Below are positions 22,159-33,789 of a DNA stretch of 64,000 nucleotides, one piece after another. The position numbers were made by a program, and so were the translations under genes. Below the pieces are notes generated by a model. The model had not been told where the DNA came from and ran no database searches. It worked only from the letters and a program-made list of their open reading frames with translations. Each line of letters opens with the position of its first letter. Within the stretch, counting starts at the first letter, position 1. The DNA is from Dermanyssus gallinae (Eukaryota; Arthropoda; Arachnida; Mesostigmata; Dermanyssidae), in contig QVRM01006816.1 of NCBI GenBank assembly GCA_003439945.1, positions 1,154,501 through 1,218,500 of the forward strand. The letters run 5' to 3'.

Positions 22159-22850
22159 ATGGTAGTAGTAGTGGTAATGGTAGTAGGTAGGCTTGTGCAT
22201 TGTCCGTCCGTGTCCTGTACCCTGTCGTCCTGCTCGTCTGCACAACACCGAGTTCACAGGTTACGACGTGTTGGCACGCACACCGTGTCTCGAGGCACGT
22301 GCGCAAACCGTACTCCTTCACGATCGCGGCGCTGCTGCTGCTGTTCCGTGACTCCTCGACCCCCCGCGCGCCCCCTTCTCGAGAGGAATAAGCCGCCGCT
22401 GGCCGCTTTGCGCTTTGCTGCCTCAGCGCCTCTCCGCCTGACCAGTCGCAGGCCTGCCTGCCTTCCGTCTGTCCCCCCCGTCCGGACGTTATTATCTGGA
22501 TCTTGCCGCTAAACTGTCGCGCTCGAGATCGGCCCGAACGCCAGCCAGGCTCACTGTTCTCCACGTCGTGTGTCGCGCGCTACGCTGGAGTGCTCAAAAC
22601 AGCACCGGTTCGGGGGCCATTCAGTCAATGAATGGGACGGGGCTTGGGTAGGTTTCTGGGTGGGCGGCAGAACTAGCGCCGTCGAATTCCACGTATTCGC
22701 GTCGACGACCGGCGACGGCGGCGGCGACAATAACAGCATCAACAACAACAACAAAAACAACAACAACAACATCAACAGCAACAACAACATCATCAACAGC
22801 AACAACAGCAACAACGATAACATTATCAACAACAACAACAACACTGCGCG
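21056..22850. repeat. microsatellite-rich block (GGT, CAA/CAG, TA, AGT)
   Basis: The block holds GGT repeats (21059-21089), CAA/CAG (21344-21389), a compound TA array with repeated 'tatatacatctatatatac' units (about 21549-21727), CAA/CAG (21880-21998), AGT (22118-22190) and AAC/ATC (22731-22845). Between about 22000 and 23100 the DNA is GC-rich. Such triplet-dense GC-rich DNA often marks 5' regions of developmental genes, but no coding exon here can be supported. Confidence 0.8.
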
Positions 22851-24455
22851 GCGCCTATACACCAAAACCCTCACCATGATGCTGCTGCCGTCGCTGCTAT
22901 ACTTCGTCGCTATCATCTGCGTGCGCCCACCTTGAATGTACTCTATGGCCGGCTGTACAGAGCTTCATCTGCCCCTCCTCCCCCCTCCCAGCTGGACTCG
23001 CAGTCTCTCGTTTGCTCGTGGCTTGTACACCTCAAACGTACGTCGCCCTCTCCCATACCTCACGCGTACGGAAAAAGCGCGCGCCCTCATGAGATCTGCT
23101 GAGATTTGCACCTCTCATGGCCAACAACTCACCTACCTAAGCGGTGCTTTGCAGTCATTAGCCTCGCCTCCTTGTTGGTCGTCGTAAGCGCGTCATTGTG
23201 GTGGTGCCGGTAGGTGGTGCCCTCTGTGCGTGAGTGTGCGCCCGTGTAATAATGGTATTATTATACACAGCGGAATGAAAATTGGCACCAACGTAGCGGT
23301 TCTCATGCATCGTGTGCGGTTCCAATTGCGTACAGGAGGCTGACTTGACTGTCGTCTGGATAATTAATTAGTAATTTGTCTAGTCTACTTGTAGTAGTAA
23401 AGGTAGTAGCAGTAACTATTAATTATTAGTAGTAGTAGTACTATTAATAATCGTATTTTTTCTAAAGTTATCTTGTTGTTGTTGTCTGAGCTCGTCTGAA
23501 AAGCAGCTAATTTGCCTACCCACTATACCTACTTGTCGTTATGGGTGACGACTGTTGATCATCATCATCAACTCGAACAGAACTCAGATAAACAACAAAT
23601 AAGACGATAGCAACAATAGTAGCAATCAGAAGAAGAAGAAGGAGAAGAGGCAAGCGAGGTACAACAACAATAAAACTAGCAACAAGAAAAGTACACAAAT
23701 GACAATAATGACAACGTCGCCACCATCAGTTCCATCAGCAGCAGCAGAGTGACCGTGCGTAACAGCAAGTAAAAAAGTTCGATCCTCATCCCGAAGGAAT
23801 CTGTTTGCATGCGGAGGTTTAAGGAGACATTTTGCGTGTGACCGTTGTTGGCAATGTTTCCCATTTATCCCTTGGGATAAAATCAGTGGATACCTTGCAT
23901 ATACGTATGCATTTGTGCAGTTGACCGTAACCCAGTTCGAAGATTGGACCGGAGGACTTCCCGTATTAGCAGGAATTACACACTAGGCTACGACAGTACG
24001 CTGACCGACCGAACGTCTTAATGTAAATGTGAGGGGTTATACACCGCTAACGCGACACGTGTAGCGTTGTTCTGAAGATACTTTCGAACTGTGAAATAAT
24101 ATGCAGTACAGCTGTATGCATAAATACTCACGAAGCATATTTACTAAGCTGCCTGTCATCAAGCGCAGAAACAGTTGTTCGCAGTCAACGTGTCGACAAT
24201 TATGTCCTCTACGCCCAGGTGCCAGATCCGGTTGGTATTCATCGTGTAACGTACAGGTAATTAATTATACACTACCTGACAATTAAGCATGTTGTTAGCA
24301 ACCTGTATGTTATTCTCGGGATTTTCTGATAGAACAACGTGATTGAGAATACATTTTAATAACCTACAAATCTTAAAATAAACATATCTACAATTGCTTG
24401 TAATTATATCGCACATCTATAAATGCAGGGAAGGAAGATAACTGTGTCATGTTTA

Positions 24456-24459
<4 letters not shown>
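22851..24459. other. GC-rich to AT-rich region without supported genes
   Basis: A short frame at 22876-22935 encodes a hydrophobic 'MMLLPSLLYFVAIICVRPP' and then stops. A signal-peptide exon is possible but no good donor follows. AGT and AAG-type runs occur at about 23395-23455 and 23570-23660. Nothing else is supported. Confidence 0.4.

Positions 24460-24513
<54 letters not shown>
24460..24513. repeat. (AT)n array
   Basis: About 27 uninterrupted AT units. Confidence 0.95.
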
Positions 24514-24516
<3 letters not shown>

Positions 24517-24759
24517 CGATTGTGTCAGAGATGTTTTCTCGACACAAAATAGTAGAAAGTTTCTGCGTTCGTCTTTTACTTTAGAGGCTTTCAGATTATG
24601 AGGGTTGTGGTGAACTAATAATTATTATATAATAAATAAGGACGTTGATTCAACCGGCGCTAGATGTCTCATGCATTTGGACCCTAAACGCCCGTTTTGA
24701 GCACTTTAGGAGCAAAATAATGCCAGTTTGGCATTATTGAAGCTCAACACAAAAGCTGT

Positions 24760-25500
24760 GTTGAGCTTCTGATGCCTGCGGCCGCGTTTTTCTATAACGC
24801 TCAGTTACGTCTTGTGAAAATTTATTTTTGAAAGTTTGAAAGTTTTTCACAGGCGGAGATAGTGGAAAACCCAGTCCCGAAGCCATGCTGCTCATCTGGA
24901 AGGCACGCCAGGTATCCGTGCAGTCCGGGTATCGGTGAGGCGTTTCGTGAGAATGCTTCATGAGAGTAGTTTTTAGACACAACTTCTTTTTTATATTGGT
25001 CGCCACGCGGAAGGGTCCGAGACGTGGCCGTTTTCTTTTGGGATTGCCTTGGGAAGCATTCGTACAACTTGTCTGGCAGAGTGACCTCAGAGGGGCATCT
25101 GTTGGAAAGGGACTGCCATGCGGGCACGAGGAGATGCCCCGGCCAAAGGTGTTTATTGCTCACAAGATCTGACCTGAATGCCTTATTGTTTCGTATATAC
25201 GCGAGGGCAATATTGCCTTTATCTATTATCTGGACTAAACGGTTTATTGAGAGCCACAGCCAAGAATCGCAGCCAAGGGCTGTGTCTGCGTGGGTAGCAA
25301 TACCCCATCCAGTATTGGACATCAGTTCTTTCCTTTTGGGATAACCTTAAGGGTGCGCTCCCGCCATGCTTGCGGGACATGGCTCTCATCGAAGCATTCA
25401 TTAAAGATTGCCAGGAGAATAAGCCAAATATGAGGGGTGTGTTTGAGGTGTTCGTTTCGTACAACAATAACCATTGTCCCTGTTTTATAAAGGATTCCTA
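24760..25500 (-). pseudogene. LINE RT fragment, heavily decayed
   Basis: On the minus strand, near 25335-25430, one frame reads 'LLAIFNECFDESHVPQAWRE' followed by 'LKVIPKGKN'. This is the usual start of a LINE reverse transcriptase fingers domain ('L..IFN.C...G.VP..W......I.KG'). Further open pieces in other frames run down to about 24760 (for example a frame at 24822-25322) but keep no clear catalytic motif. Frameshifts are numerous. The clade is not determinable by eye. Confidence 0.6.
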
Positions 25501-26347
25501 CTTCTTTGTGGATATAAGGGACCGATGCTTAGGGCACACTTAGCAGATGTTCGTGAAGTTTATGACATTCCCGATCAAACTGTGCGGCAGATTTTTGCTT
25601 GAAGTGCTGGAGTTTGGAAGACTTCTCGGTCAGTCTGCGGTTTGTAGACTGACTACCACTAACTACCATTGAAAGGACAGTCGTGAAAACCTTGTGAAAG
25701 TCGATTTACTTGTAGTCGAATAAACAGCCTCAAATAAATCCTAGTGTTCGATTTGAATTTCTTTGATCGACTCCCTTTTTGCGTAATTATATACACACAC
25801 AGATTCGACTCTTGTAACCACTCTCTTAAGCAATCTAGGGTTTGCTGTCGGAAGGTTTAATTCGGACATTACCCGACTGGCATTCATTTTCTAGAAAAAC
25901 AAAATTTTTTAAAACAATTTTGCTTTCAGTACTTTGACGCATAGAATATCGGTCAAGACTGTTACAACGGATTCATAACATAGATCCAATAGCTCATCTA
26001 TCCCACTGATGACAATTCGGCAACTGTTGAGTATGATATCAACAGCCAACGTTTTAAACGTTTTCCTCTCTTATTGACGCTAAAGGCATTCCCGAACGGG
26101 AAGGTCATCGTCAGTCATTTTCGATCTCTTCACGTCCGTCGCGAAATTATATATAATTACTAGATTTTGATTGAATACTTACTTGGCGGAGATTCGTTGC
26201 TCTTCCATTTTCGTCTACTTAAAAGCCACCGAACCTCGTTTTCTTCGCTTCTTTGAACCAAACTCAAACACTACACGCCGCCAGCCACTTTCCTTGCAAA
26301 TAGAAATCTGGTCAGATGTGTTAACTCCCTATAGTAGCATTCCCTAA
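25501..26347. other. AT-rich region without recognised genes
   Basis: I see no supported feature in this stretch. The open frames are short. Confidence 0.5.
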
Positions 26348-26420
26348 ATCGGATAAGCAACTCCCACCGATTCCGGACCGCCCCGGGCGAACCGGAACCG
26401 GTGGCAGTTGCCTATCCGAT
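26348..26420. other. 73-nt hairpin, possible small-RNA precursor
   Basis: The arms atcggataagcaactcccac... (26348-26376) and ...gtggcagttgcctatccgat (26392-26420) are reverse complements over 29 positions with three mismatches. They enclose a 15-nt GC-rich loop. Length, stem and loop are in the range of an animal pre-miRNA. It could instead be a tiny foldback element or a chance palindrome. Confidence 0.45.
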
Positions 26421-26567
26421 ATATGTATATGTTACGGGTCAACCGGTAATACCGGTCAGGATGCCTCCTGCAGTGGCTTAATAGGCACAATGACATACAT
26501 GAGAAATTGATGGTTTCGGTTAAAGTTTAACAATTAAAAGTACTATAACTTGACGGTCCGCATATCG

Positions 26568-27250
26568 TTATGTACTTAATGCGAGGTTTGGTAGAACTCG
26601 GCAAGAAAATATTTGTTTCCAATGGAAGGAGGACGCGAAAACGTGTTGTTTAGGAGAGAGAGTGAAGTTTATAAAAGTAGCTATTCTGCCTTTTTCTCCT
26701 GTTGTTGTGCGAAATCTACGTTTGTGGGAGAAGCAGTCAACGCACGAAGGAACCGATTATACCGGCGTGTTCGGAAGAAAAAAAAAAGTTCTGCACAACG
26801 GAAAACACTGAAAACTTGCACATAAAATATAACAACTATGACTGTCGAAAAAGCTTAGTTACTTGACAACTACGTAACGCAGCACCACCCCTTTGGTACG
26901 AAAATGGTGGGTATTAAACTTGCTATTGTGTGAGACTGGTATATTGAACATAAATGTTGGTCGTAATGGAAACATTTGACGATTTTTCACGAAAAAGCGT
27001 TAACGTAAGACATAACAACAGATCGGCTTTTTATGATTTGCATTAATCTGGCTATTCGCTTTTCGCTACGCAAGCTAGAAAAGCGTCTTCCGTTATGCAT
27101 TATTTCGCGCAACTATGTACAAAAAAGGCAAAATAACAACTTTAATAATTTTCACTCTTTCTCCTAAACAAGACGTTTCCGCGTCCTCCTTCCATTGGGA
27201 AACATTATTTTCTTGCCGAGTTCTACTAAACCTCAAAATAAGTACATATG
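26568..27250. mobile_element. foldback (long inverted-repeat) element
   Basis: The left arm (26568 to about 26715) and right arm (about 27111-27250) are inverted copies of each other. Shared blocks include 'agaactcggcaagaaaat', 'aatggaaggaggacgcg', 'ttgtttaggaga' and 'gagtgaa'. Identity is high in the outer 100 bp and falls off inward. The middle (26716-27110) shows no transposase. Related single arms occur at 31425-31650 and 1090-1260, so it is a dispersed family of MITE or foldback type. No clear target duplication; a (TA)n array follows the right arm. Confidence 0.7.
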
Positions 27251-27257
27251 AATGCCC

Positions 27258-27260
<3 letters not shown>

Positions 27261-27302
<42 letters not shown>

Positions 27303-27311
27303 AAGAGATAA

Positions 27312-27350
<39 letters not shown>

Positions 27351-27353
27351 TAT
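27261..27353. repeat. two (TA)n arrays separated by 13 bp
   Basis: Arrays at about 27261-27299 and 27313-27353, with copies of 'tgtaaagaga' after each. Confidence 0.95.
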
Positions 27354-27719
27354 GTAAAGAGAGAAAGAGATAAATTGCTCAAAGCAGTTGCAGCGTTTTC
27401 AACAAAGGTGCGTGAATAGAACTGTGAGCCGAGGCTAACCATCGTCACCGTCCCTCAGAAGAGCATTAACTCCAAAGAAGCAAACGACACCAGCAAGTAA
27501 CCACGGACAGGGCTGAGGTTTACCAACGACAAACCTCAATGACAAGAATGAGTACACGTACCTGCGCACAAGGTCCACAAAATGACCAAGATCAAACACA
27601 AGAACATCCGCAACCCCCCTTTGGGAGGGCATTGGGCTAACAGGCCAACCGGGGCGAGCTACACACTACGCTAGTACACGCGACTACCGCAGAAGGCAAA
27701 ACTTTACGATATGATGGCT

Positions 27720-28290
27720 GAACTGTTAATCTTAGTAGGTCGCCAACGGATACACTGAGAATAATTCAGTTAAACTGCGAAGGTCCTGAACAATCGTTAG
27801 GTCTTATGCCCACCTCAGCGCTGCACGGGGATCGACGTTCTAGTGCTCACGGAGACGTCGTGGTGTCTGATACTCGCGACAGTGCAAGGAAATTACGTCG
27901 CGCACTGTATCGCTTCTCGATCTCGCTCCTTGGGCCGTCCCAGTGGATGTGTGTCAGTCTTCTACAATAACCGGCTAAGCGACATAAAAGTACTCCTGTC
28001 AGAAGACAGCTGCGTGGTTATGGAAGGTCGAAGACTGAATCTGATTGCTATATATGTGAAGCCAGCAGCAGCAGCAGCAGCTGAGGACACGTTCACGCCT
28101 ATAGAGAAGGTTACGAAGTGCGCACAAAAGGTAGACGGTGCTCAACCCATAGCGATTGTTGCACGAATGCGAGAACGGAAGCGCTCACTAAAACACTGTC
28201 GGATCTGGGCTTCTGGGTGGCGAATGACCCGAGTTCGTTGTAGAACAGATCACCAACTGAGAGCTGATGGCGCATAAACCCGTTGGTCTG
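27720..28290 (+). pseudogene. LINE APE-type endonuclease fragment
   Basis: Coding segments follow the order of an apurinic-like endonuclease: 'RIIQLNCEG' near 27758, 'IDVLVLTETSW' at 27831-27860 (the TET motif), 'GRPSGCVSVFYNNRLSDIKV' (usual 'GR..GG..I......'), 'RRLNLIAIYVKP', and 'RTDHQL' near 28246 (usual SDH). One frame is open from about 27843 to 28277. Frameshifts occur between the first two blocks. The RT is missing; a mariner fragment begins about 200 bp downstream. Clade uncertain, with some resemblance to R1/I-type endonucleases. Confidence 0.7.
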
Positions 28291-28499
28291 GATATCGCGG
28301 TCCCAGCTCGCTATGAGCAGGAGCAGATACGGAAACCTGTGTCGAGATCACGTAAAGCGGACCGCCTCCAAGAAGCCATCGAATTCCACGGCACCGGAAG
28401 AGTAGAGCAATTGTAGAATGACCCGAGCAGTTTATTATAGGTTCGATCACCAGAGCACGGAGAGGAGAAAAGAGATGGTGGACTCTAGAATGTAATTAA

Positions 28500-29126
28500 G
28501 CAGAGGCCACTCCCGAGACCCAAGAAGCATCTCGTCAATGGTGTGCACCTGGTGAAGGACCTCCGAAGAGGGTGCGGACAACGGCATCGGCCGGAAAGAT
28601 GATGGCTACGGTTTTTTGGGACCAACGTGGAATAATTCTGGTCGACTACCTTGAGAGCGGTAAAACGATCACGGGAGAATATTATGCAAGACTGTTGGAC
28701 TGCCTGAAGCAAGAACTCATCGTGAAACGACCCGCTTTGCAGAAGAAGGTTGTCCTGTTTCACCAGGACAATGCTCCCGCACAGAAGTCGCGGCAAGCAA
28801 CGGGAAAACTGGCCCAACTGAGGTTCGAACTTATTGAACAACCTTTCTATTCTCCAGACCTGGCCCCCTCTGATTATTTCCTCTTCGGACATTTGAAGAA
28901 TAGTCTCGGTGGAAAGCGTTTTTCCAGCAATGAAGAGGTTAAGGCTGCTGTCACTGCCTATTTTCAGTCTAAAGACGCGGAATTCTACTCAAGAGGTATA
29001 AATGCTCTGAAATCTCGGTGGGAAAAGTGTATTGAGCTTCTCGGGGAGTATATCGAATAAGAAAAAATTAAAAACAAGATTTGGAAAATTCTTGGTTTTC
29101 ATTTTAAGAACTTGTTGAACTACCTG
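28500..29126 (+). pseudogene. 5'-truncated mariner transposase, C-terminal half
   Basis: One frame is open from 28500 to 29060 (187 codons, stop TAA 29058-29060). It contains 'TTASAGKMMATVFWDQRG', 'VVLFHQDNAPAQKS' with the second catalytic Asp, and 'YSPDLAPSDYFLFGHLKN' with the third (D34D spacing, mariner family). The N-terminal DNA-binding domain and first catalytic Asp are missing; an in-frame TAA at 28497-28499 marks the left limit. The 3' end 'aagaacttgttgaactacctg' followed by TA looks like the right terminal inverted repeat, ending near 29126. Catalysis is impossible in this form. Confidence 0.85.
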
Positions 29127-29591
29127 TACAACGCGTACAATGAAAATGTGCGTGCATACAGAGTAGCCCGGCAACGGCGACCGAACAGCACATTGAGGCT
29201 GGTGTATCAAGTGTTAAGGTAAGCAAACATTTGTTTGCTCCTGTAGTGTTCGCGCGCAGTTAAGTGGATAGTTAGCCGCCTGAAGCATTGTTTGCCAAAC
29301 ACTTCCGTTTCATAAGTGTGCGGGTCGCTCTAAGCTTGCTCGACATAGTCTATATTCATTACAGGACTACGTTAATTAACCCGTCTCTAAATTAATCGTC
29401 ACGAATCATTAACTGTAAATGAGTATGCGAACCTGTTGCTACTGGTTTTTCGCTGTGTGCAATGGCCGCCCCTCCCCCCCACTGCGGTATTTAAAGCTAT
29501 TCATTAGCTTACTGCTGAACTCCCAAGAGATATTCGATAATCACTAGGCAATCGCACTGATGCGCGCTTAGCATGTAAATCTGTCGGTGTG

Positions 29592-29593
<2 letters not shown>
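29127..29593. other. region without recognised genes
   Basis: Contains a C-rich run near 29469-29480. No other feature is seen. Confidence 0.5.

Positions 29594-29625
<32 letters not shown>
29594..29625. repeat. (TA)n array
   Basis: Sixteen TA units. Confidence 0.95.
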
Positions 29626-29628
<3 letters not shown>

Positions 29629-29660
29629 TAAGAATAATTCTTAATACATATATTTTTATA

Positions 29661-30460
29661 TAAGGCTGATTACTTCACTTGTTTTGAGTTTGATTCAACG
29701 AAGTGAAGAAAACGAGAATCGACCATTTTTAAGAAACCGAAAATGGAGAAGCAACGAACCTGCATCAAGTTCTGTGTTGAAAACCAAGTCATACGTTTTA
29801 AAGTAGTAGACATGTTACGAACTGCTACGATCAAGCAGTATTCCGAAACACTGCTTCAGAGAATGGTTACAGGATCTGAGTCATGGGTATACGGTTACAA
29901 CATCGGCACCTAAGCCCAATGTGCCCAGTGGTGCTTCCAAGGGGGGTCAATCAATGAAATGCAGACCGAGCAGATCCAACATCAAAGTCTTTTTGACTGT
30001 TTTTTCGACTACGAGGGAATTACCTTCCAGCTTTGCCGCCTGGGTCTACGGTTAGAAAGGAATACAACTCCGAAGTTTCGAGAATATTACGCGAGAAGGT
30101 CCGACGCAAAAGGCCTAAACTCTGAGCAAACAACACTTAGGTGTATCATTGCGACAACGCACCGGCGTACACATCGTTACTGACTTTGATTTATTTGATA
30201 AAAATGAATTCGATTTCTATAGTTCAACAACCTCCCAATTCACCGGAATTGGCTCCGTACTAATTTCTTGTTCCTACGCACAAAGAATTGAAGGGACAAC
30301 GTTTCGAAAAGAATTAAAAACAAAACTCGCTGGAACAACTCAACCGGAGTTTAAAAACGCGTTAAAAATGTTTCGAAGGGTTGAAAAGAAGGTTACTAAG
30401 AAAACACCAACCGAGATAATGCACCAATACGCCGGTGTCATTTTGTGGCGAGGTATATAT
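29661..30460 (+). pseudogene. mariner relic, copy 1, internally deleted
   Basis: A start-like 'MEKQRTCIKFCVENQ' at about 29742 is followed by a deletion of most of the DNA-binding region. Then come 'LLQRMVTGSESWVYGYN' near 29849-29900 (first catalytic Asp of 'TGDESW' is Ser here) and 'EYYARRSDAKGL'-type frame-broken sequence. A degraded block near 30140-30180 stands where 'HHDNAPAH' is expected. Stops and frameshifts occur throughout. Confidence 0.75.
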
Positions 30461-31117
30461 ATATAACGTGCGATGCCAAAAAAAATAGTAACTTATGATT
30501 TTTGGTGATAATTACGGCTTGATTTATTTGAATGGCGTAAGATTTTAAGGACATGATATACATGACGAACCACGAGTATATTGTTAAATTCGTTGCAATG
30601 TCACAATCCGTTCATACAAAAAATGAAAACGTGTGAAAAAAACAGTTTTGCAAAATATTATGAGTATTTTGCAACACTGTTTTTGCTTATATATACCGCT
30701 TGAGCATGCGGTTATGTAGACAGACTAAAATCGCAAATCAGTCTCACCGAAAGATAAAAATAGGACATTATAATGTTTTAAGTTTTAAATTTTAACAGGA
30801 AGGTTTTACGATAAAAGAAAGTACCGAATTCTCGCGTTCTTGCTAGCAGCACCGAATGCATTCCCCAAAACCTTCTAAACCAACAAACTAGTTGCGTTGT
30901 TAGCTGCCGGTGACGATTATTTTGCCATGATTCGGGTCTACCTATGTAAAGACCGAAAACGAATTGCACATCTTGATGTCAGTGATATTTCATGCCAAGT
31001 ACTTCCCGTCTAAACTTTAAGGCTACGGGGCAAGGCAGGCCTTCATTCCATATTACGAAGTCTTCCGTAGTGTTTTATAGAAATCGCCGGTTCGATCTCC
31101 GTTGTTGATCGAAGTTT
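29661..31117 (+). repeat. diverged segmental duplication, copy 1
   Basis: The outer blocks match 31833-33846 in the same order: the mariner relic (29661-30460 with 31833-32640), 'gttactaagaaaacaccaac...' before an (AT)n tract (30392 with 32691), and about 430 bp from 'gcatgcggttat' (30705) with the copy at 33435. The centre (30466-30690) is not shared with copy 2. Divergence by eye is roughly 10-15 per cent. Confidence 0.8.
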
Positions 31118-31212
31118 TCACTAAGCGATTTTTAATTTTACTATAATTACAAAGCTATTGAACATTTTACCCACTCTGGTGTGGAAATAAAGCATGTTAA
31201 TATGTATGTATG

Positions 31213-31230
31213 TATATATATATATATATA
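31213..31230. repeat. short (TA)n array
   Basis: Preceded by a TATG repeat from about 31196. Confidence 0.85.
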
Positions 31231-31380
31231 CTTATATGCAAGAGGCAACAATTGTATCCTTATGAACGTGTACACCAGATAAATCAAGTGGAAACGTCAC
31301 ATATCCTCCAGGTTCGGGCGTGTCCAGTCTAGCAGAGTTCCACGCACAGAGGCGGCGTTACCCCGCTGAATGTATATATA

Positions 31381-31383
<3 letters not shown>

Positions 31384-31424
<41 letters not shown>
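31384..31424. repeat. (AT)n array
   Basis: About 20 AT units directly before 'gggtgtatcaaaa'. Confidence 0.95.
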
Positions 31425-31428
<4 letters not shown>

Positions 31429-31650
31429 GTATCAAAATTTTTTTTTATCGATAGTACGAATTGTAGAGCTCGTTAAAGCAAATGTTTTTTTCAAATGGAA
31501 CATGGTCTCTAAGAAGTCTTGTTTCGGAATGAGAGTGAAATAGTGAAATTACTACAATTTGTGACACTGGTGTTTTTGGCCGACATAGGAACATAAAATG
31601 TACTGTTGCGAGACAACCAGTCCTCCTAGACAGAAACATTGTCTAGGAGT
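31425..31650 (+). mobile_element. MITE-like single arm related to the 26568-27250 foldback
   Basis: Starts 'gggtgtatcaaaa' next to an (AT)n array. It then shows blocks parallel to the left arm of 26568-27250: 'agagctcg..aaagcaaatg', 'caaatggaa', 'gtcttgttt' and 'gagagtgaa'. A small inverted repeat 'cctcctagacag...' with 'ctgtctaggag'-type sequence lies near 31620-31650. No coding capacity. Confidence 0.4.
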
Positions 31651-31832
31651 ACTGGTAGTACAGGAGTAGGAACGCTGTGAGTGGTCGTAAGGTAATGATT
31701 TTGAGATATTTGGCGTGAAAGCTAATAAACAAACTTAAGTTTTGGCGAATTCTTTTCTAAGCGACCATGCCGCATCTTATGACCGGCCTTATATGTCTTC
31801 AGGAAAAGCGGTTGATTTGATAGACTGATAGA

Positions 31833-32640
31833 TAAGACTGATTACTTCACATCTTTTGAGTTTTATTCAACGAAGTGAAGAAGACGAGAGTAGACGATTT
31901 TTAAGGACTCGGAAATGGAGAAGCAACGAACCTGCATCAACTTCTGTGTTAAAAACCAAGTCATACGTTCTAAAGTAGTAGACAGGTTACAAACTGCTAT
32001 GATCAAGCAGTGTCCCGAAACACTGCTTTAGAGAATGGTTATAGGATATGAGTCATGGGTATACAGTTACGACATCGACACCTAAGCCCAATCTGCCCAG
32101 TCAATCGATAAAATGCAGACAGAGCAGATCCAACATTAGAGTCTTTTTGACTGTTTTCTCGACTACGAGGGAATCAACTTCCACGTTTTTTTGCCACCTG
32201 GGTCAACGGTTAGAAAGAAATACTACCCCAAAATTTGAAGAATATTACGTGAGAAGGTCCGACGCAAAAGGCCTAAACTTTGGGCAAACAACTCTTGGAT
32301 GCTCCATCACGACAACGCACCGGCGCGCGCATTGTTACTAACTTCGAATTATTTGACAAAATGAATTCGATTTCTATATTTGAACAACTTTCCTATTCAC
32401 CGGATCTGGCTTCGTGCGACTTTCCTGTTCTTTCGCACAAAAAATTGAAAGGACAACGTTTCGAGAAGAATAAAAAACAAAACTTACTGGAACAACTCAA
32501 CTTGAGTCTAAAAACGAGTAAAAAAATGGTCGAAAAGAAGGTGGCCCAAGTAGGTTGGAGATGGTGGAAACTATTTTGAAGGGAACAAAAACACTTTGGA
32601 AGATTAAATAAATGTGTGTAAGAACGTTTTGATCCGCTCT
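31833..32640 (+). pseudogene. mariner relic, copy 2
   Basis: It parallels copy 1 and is better preserved in its second half. A frame reads 'KLWANNSWMLHHDNAPAR'-like sequence near 32265-32330 (second catalytic Asp), then 'FEQLSYSPDLASCDFPVLSH' near 32380-32435 (usual 'YSPDLAPSDY.LF'). Frameshifts and stops separate the parts. The mariner family is clear; the copy is inactive. Confidence 0.8.
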
Positions 32641-32750
32641 CTATATACCATTCAATACGTTCCGGCCCTTCGATCGCATGCTGTTTGCTAGGTTACTAAG
32701 AAAACACCAACCCAGATAATGCATCAGTGCGCCGGTGTCATTTTGTGGCG

Positions 32751-32753
<3 letters not shown>

Positions 32754-32790
<37 letters not shown>
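32754..32790. repeat. (TA)n array
   Basis: In the same relative position as a much shorter TA run in copy 1 (30455-30466). Confidence 0.95.
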
Positions 32791-32792
<2 letters not shown>

Positions 32793-33032
32793 CGTTTCTG
32801 AAGTATGAAACGAATATATTCTCGAAAACCAACATATATAACATTTACAATAACATATCTGAATCACAGGATCCAAAAGATGCTGGTGAGGCAAGAACAG
32901 GTTATTTTCGCGACGAAACAAAGTCTAGCCATCGGGGCCGAGTCCTACCAAATCCGCAGCCCAAAACGTCTTTTGAATCACGTTGTTCATAATAGGTAGT
33001 CGCTTTAAATATTTACTAAGGATTACACATAG

Positions 33033-33347
33033 ATGGGACAGTCTAGGTATAAACTTGGGGCTAATGGAAAAGGCGAAATAGCCACTACACGCGATAGCAC
33101 GGTAAATAAAGAATATCAAAAAGTGGTATCTAAAGTGCTAAGGCAAACTATTTTAAGTGAGATTTCAATTACATTTGAATGTAGTGTTAAATTTACAAAA
33201 AGAAACAATCAAAATGTTTACGTAGGTTTAACTAGATTACCAAGTCATTTTAATATTTTGCTAAAGAGAAAAACTTTAACATATAGACTTTTATGGTTTG
33301 GTTCTACAGAAGTCATGCTATTACATTTTGTAATAGGTCTGGTTTAA
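33033..33347 (+). CDS. unidentified 104-codon AT-rich open frame
   Basis: ATG at 33033, stop TAA after 'FVIGLV'. The product has a lysine-rich start ('YKLGANGKGEIATT') and a hydrophobic end ('LLWFGSTEVMLLHF'). It lies in the part of duplication copy 2 that has no counterpart in copy 1, so it may be an insertion. I do not recognise it. Composition and isolation leave open a transposon or viral fragment, or a chance open frame. Confidence 0.25.
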   Translation: MGQSRYKLGANGKGEIATTRDSTVNKEYQKVVSKVLRQTILSEISITFECSVKFTKRNNQNVYVGLTRLPSHFNILLKRKTLTYRLLWFGSTEVMLLHFVIGLV

Positions 33348-33789
33348 AGGTGAGCAGCCTATCAATAATAGATTGCGTGTCATTAGTTAAACTGGCTACA
33401 AACATCACATCTTTAGATACTGCATCGCTTGGGCATGCGGTTATCTAGTCAGACTAAAATCGCAAATGAGTCTCACCAAAACATAAAAATAGAACATTAT
33501 AATGTTTTAAGTTTCAAATTTTAACAGGATGGTTTCACGATGAAAGCAAGTACCAGGTTCTCGCGTTCTTACTAGCAGTACCGAAAGCGTTCTCCAAAAC
33601 GTTCTAAACCAAAAAAACTAGTTGCCTTGCTAGCTGTCAGTGACGATTATTTTGCCATGATTCGGATCGACTTATGTAAAGACCGAAAAGCGAATTGCAC
33701 AACTTAATGTCAGTTATATTTCATGCCAAGTATTTCCCGTCTAAATTTTCAAGCTGCGAGGCAAGGCAGGCCTTCATTCCATATTACGA

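Noticed and set aside
22010..22564. 184-codon minus frame and 142-codon plus frame
   Set aside because: Low-complexity Leu or Val runs from AGT repeats on both strands; no splice or domain support.
22876..22935. Short hydrophobic peptide resembling a signal peptide
   Set aside because: It stops after 19 codons and no adequate donor follows; the (AAC)n context makes a chance frame likely.
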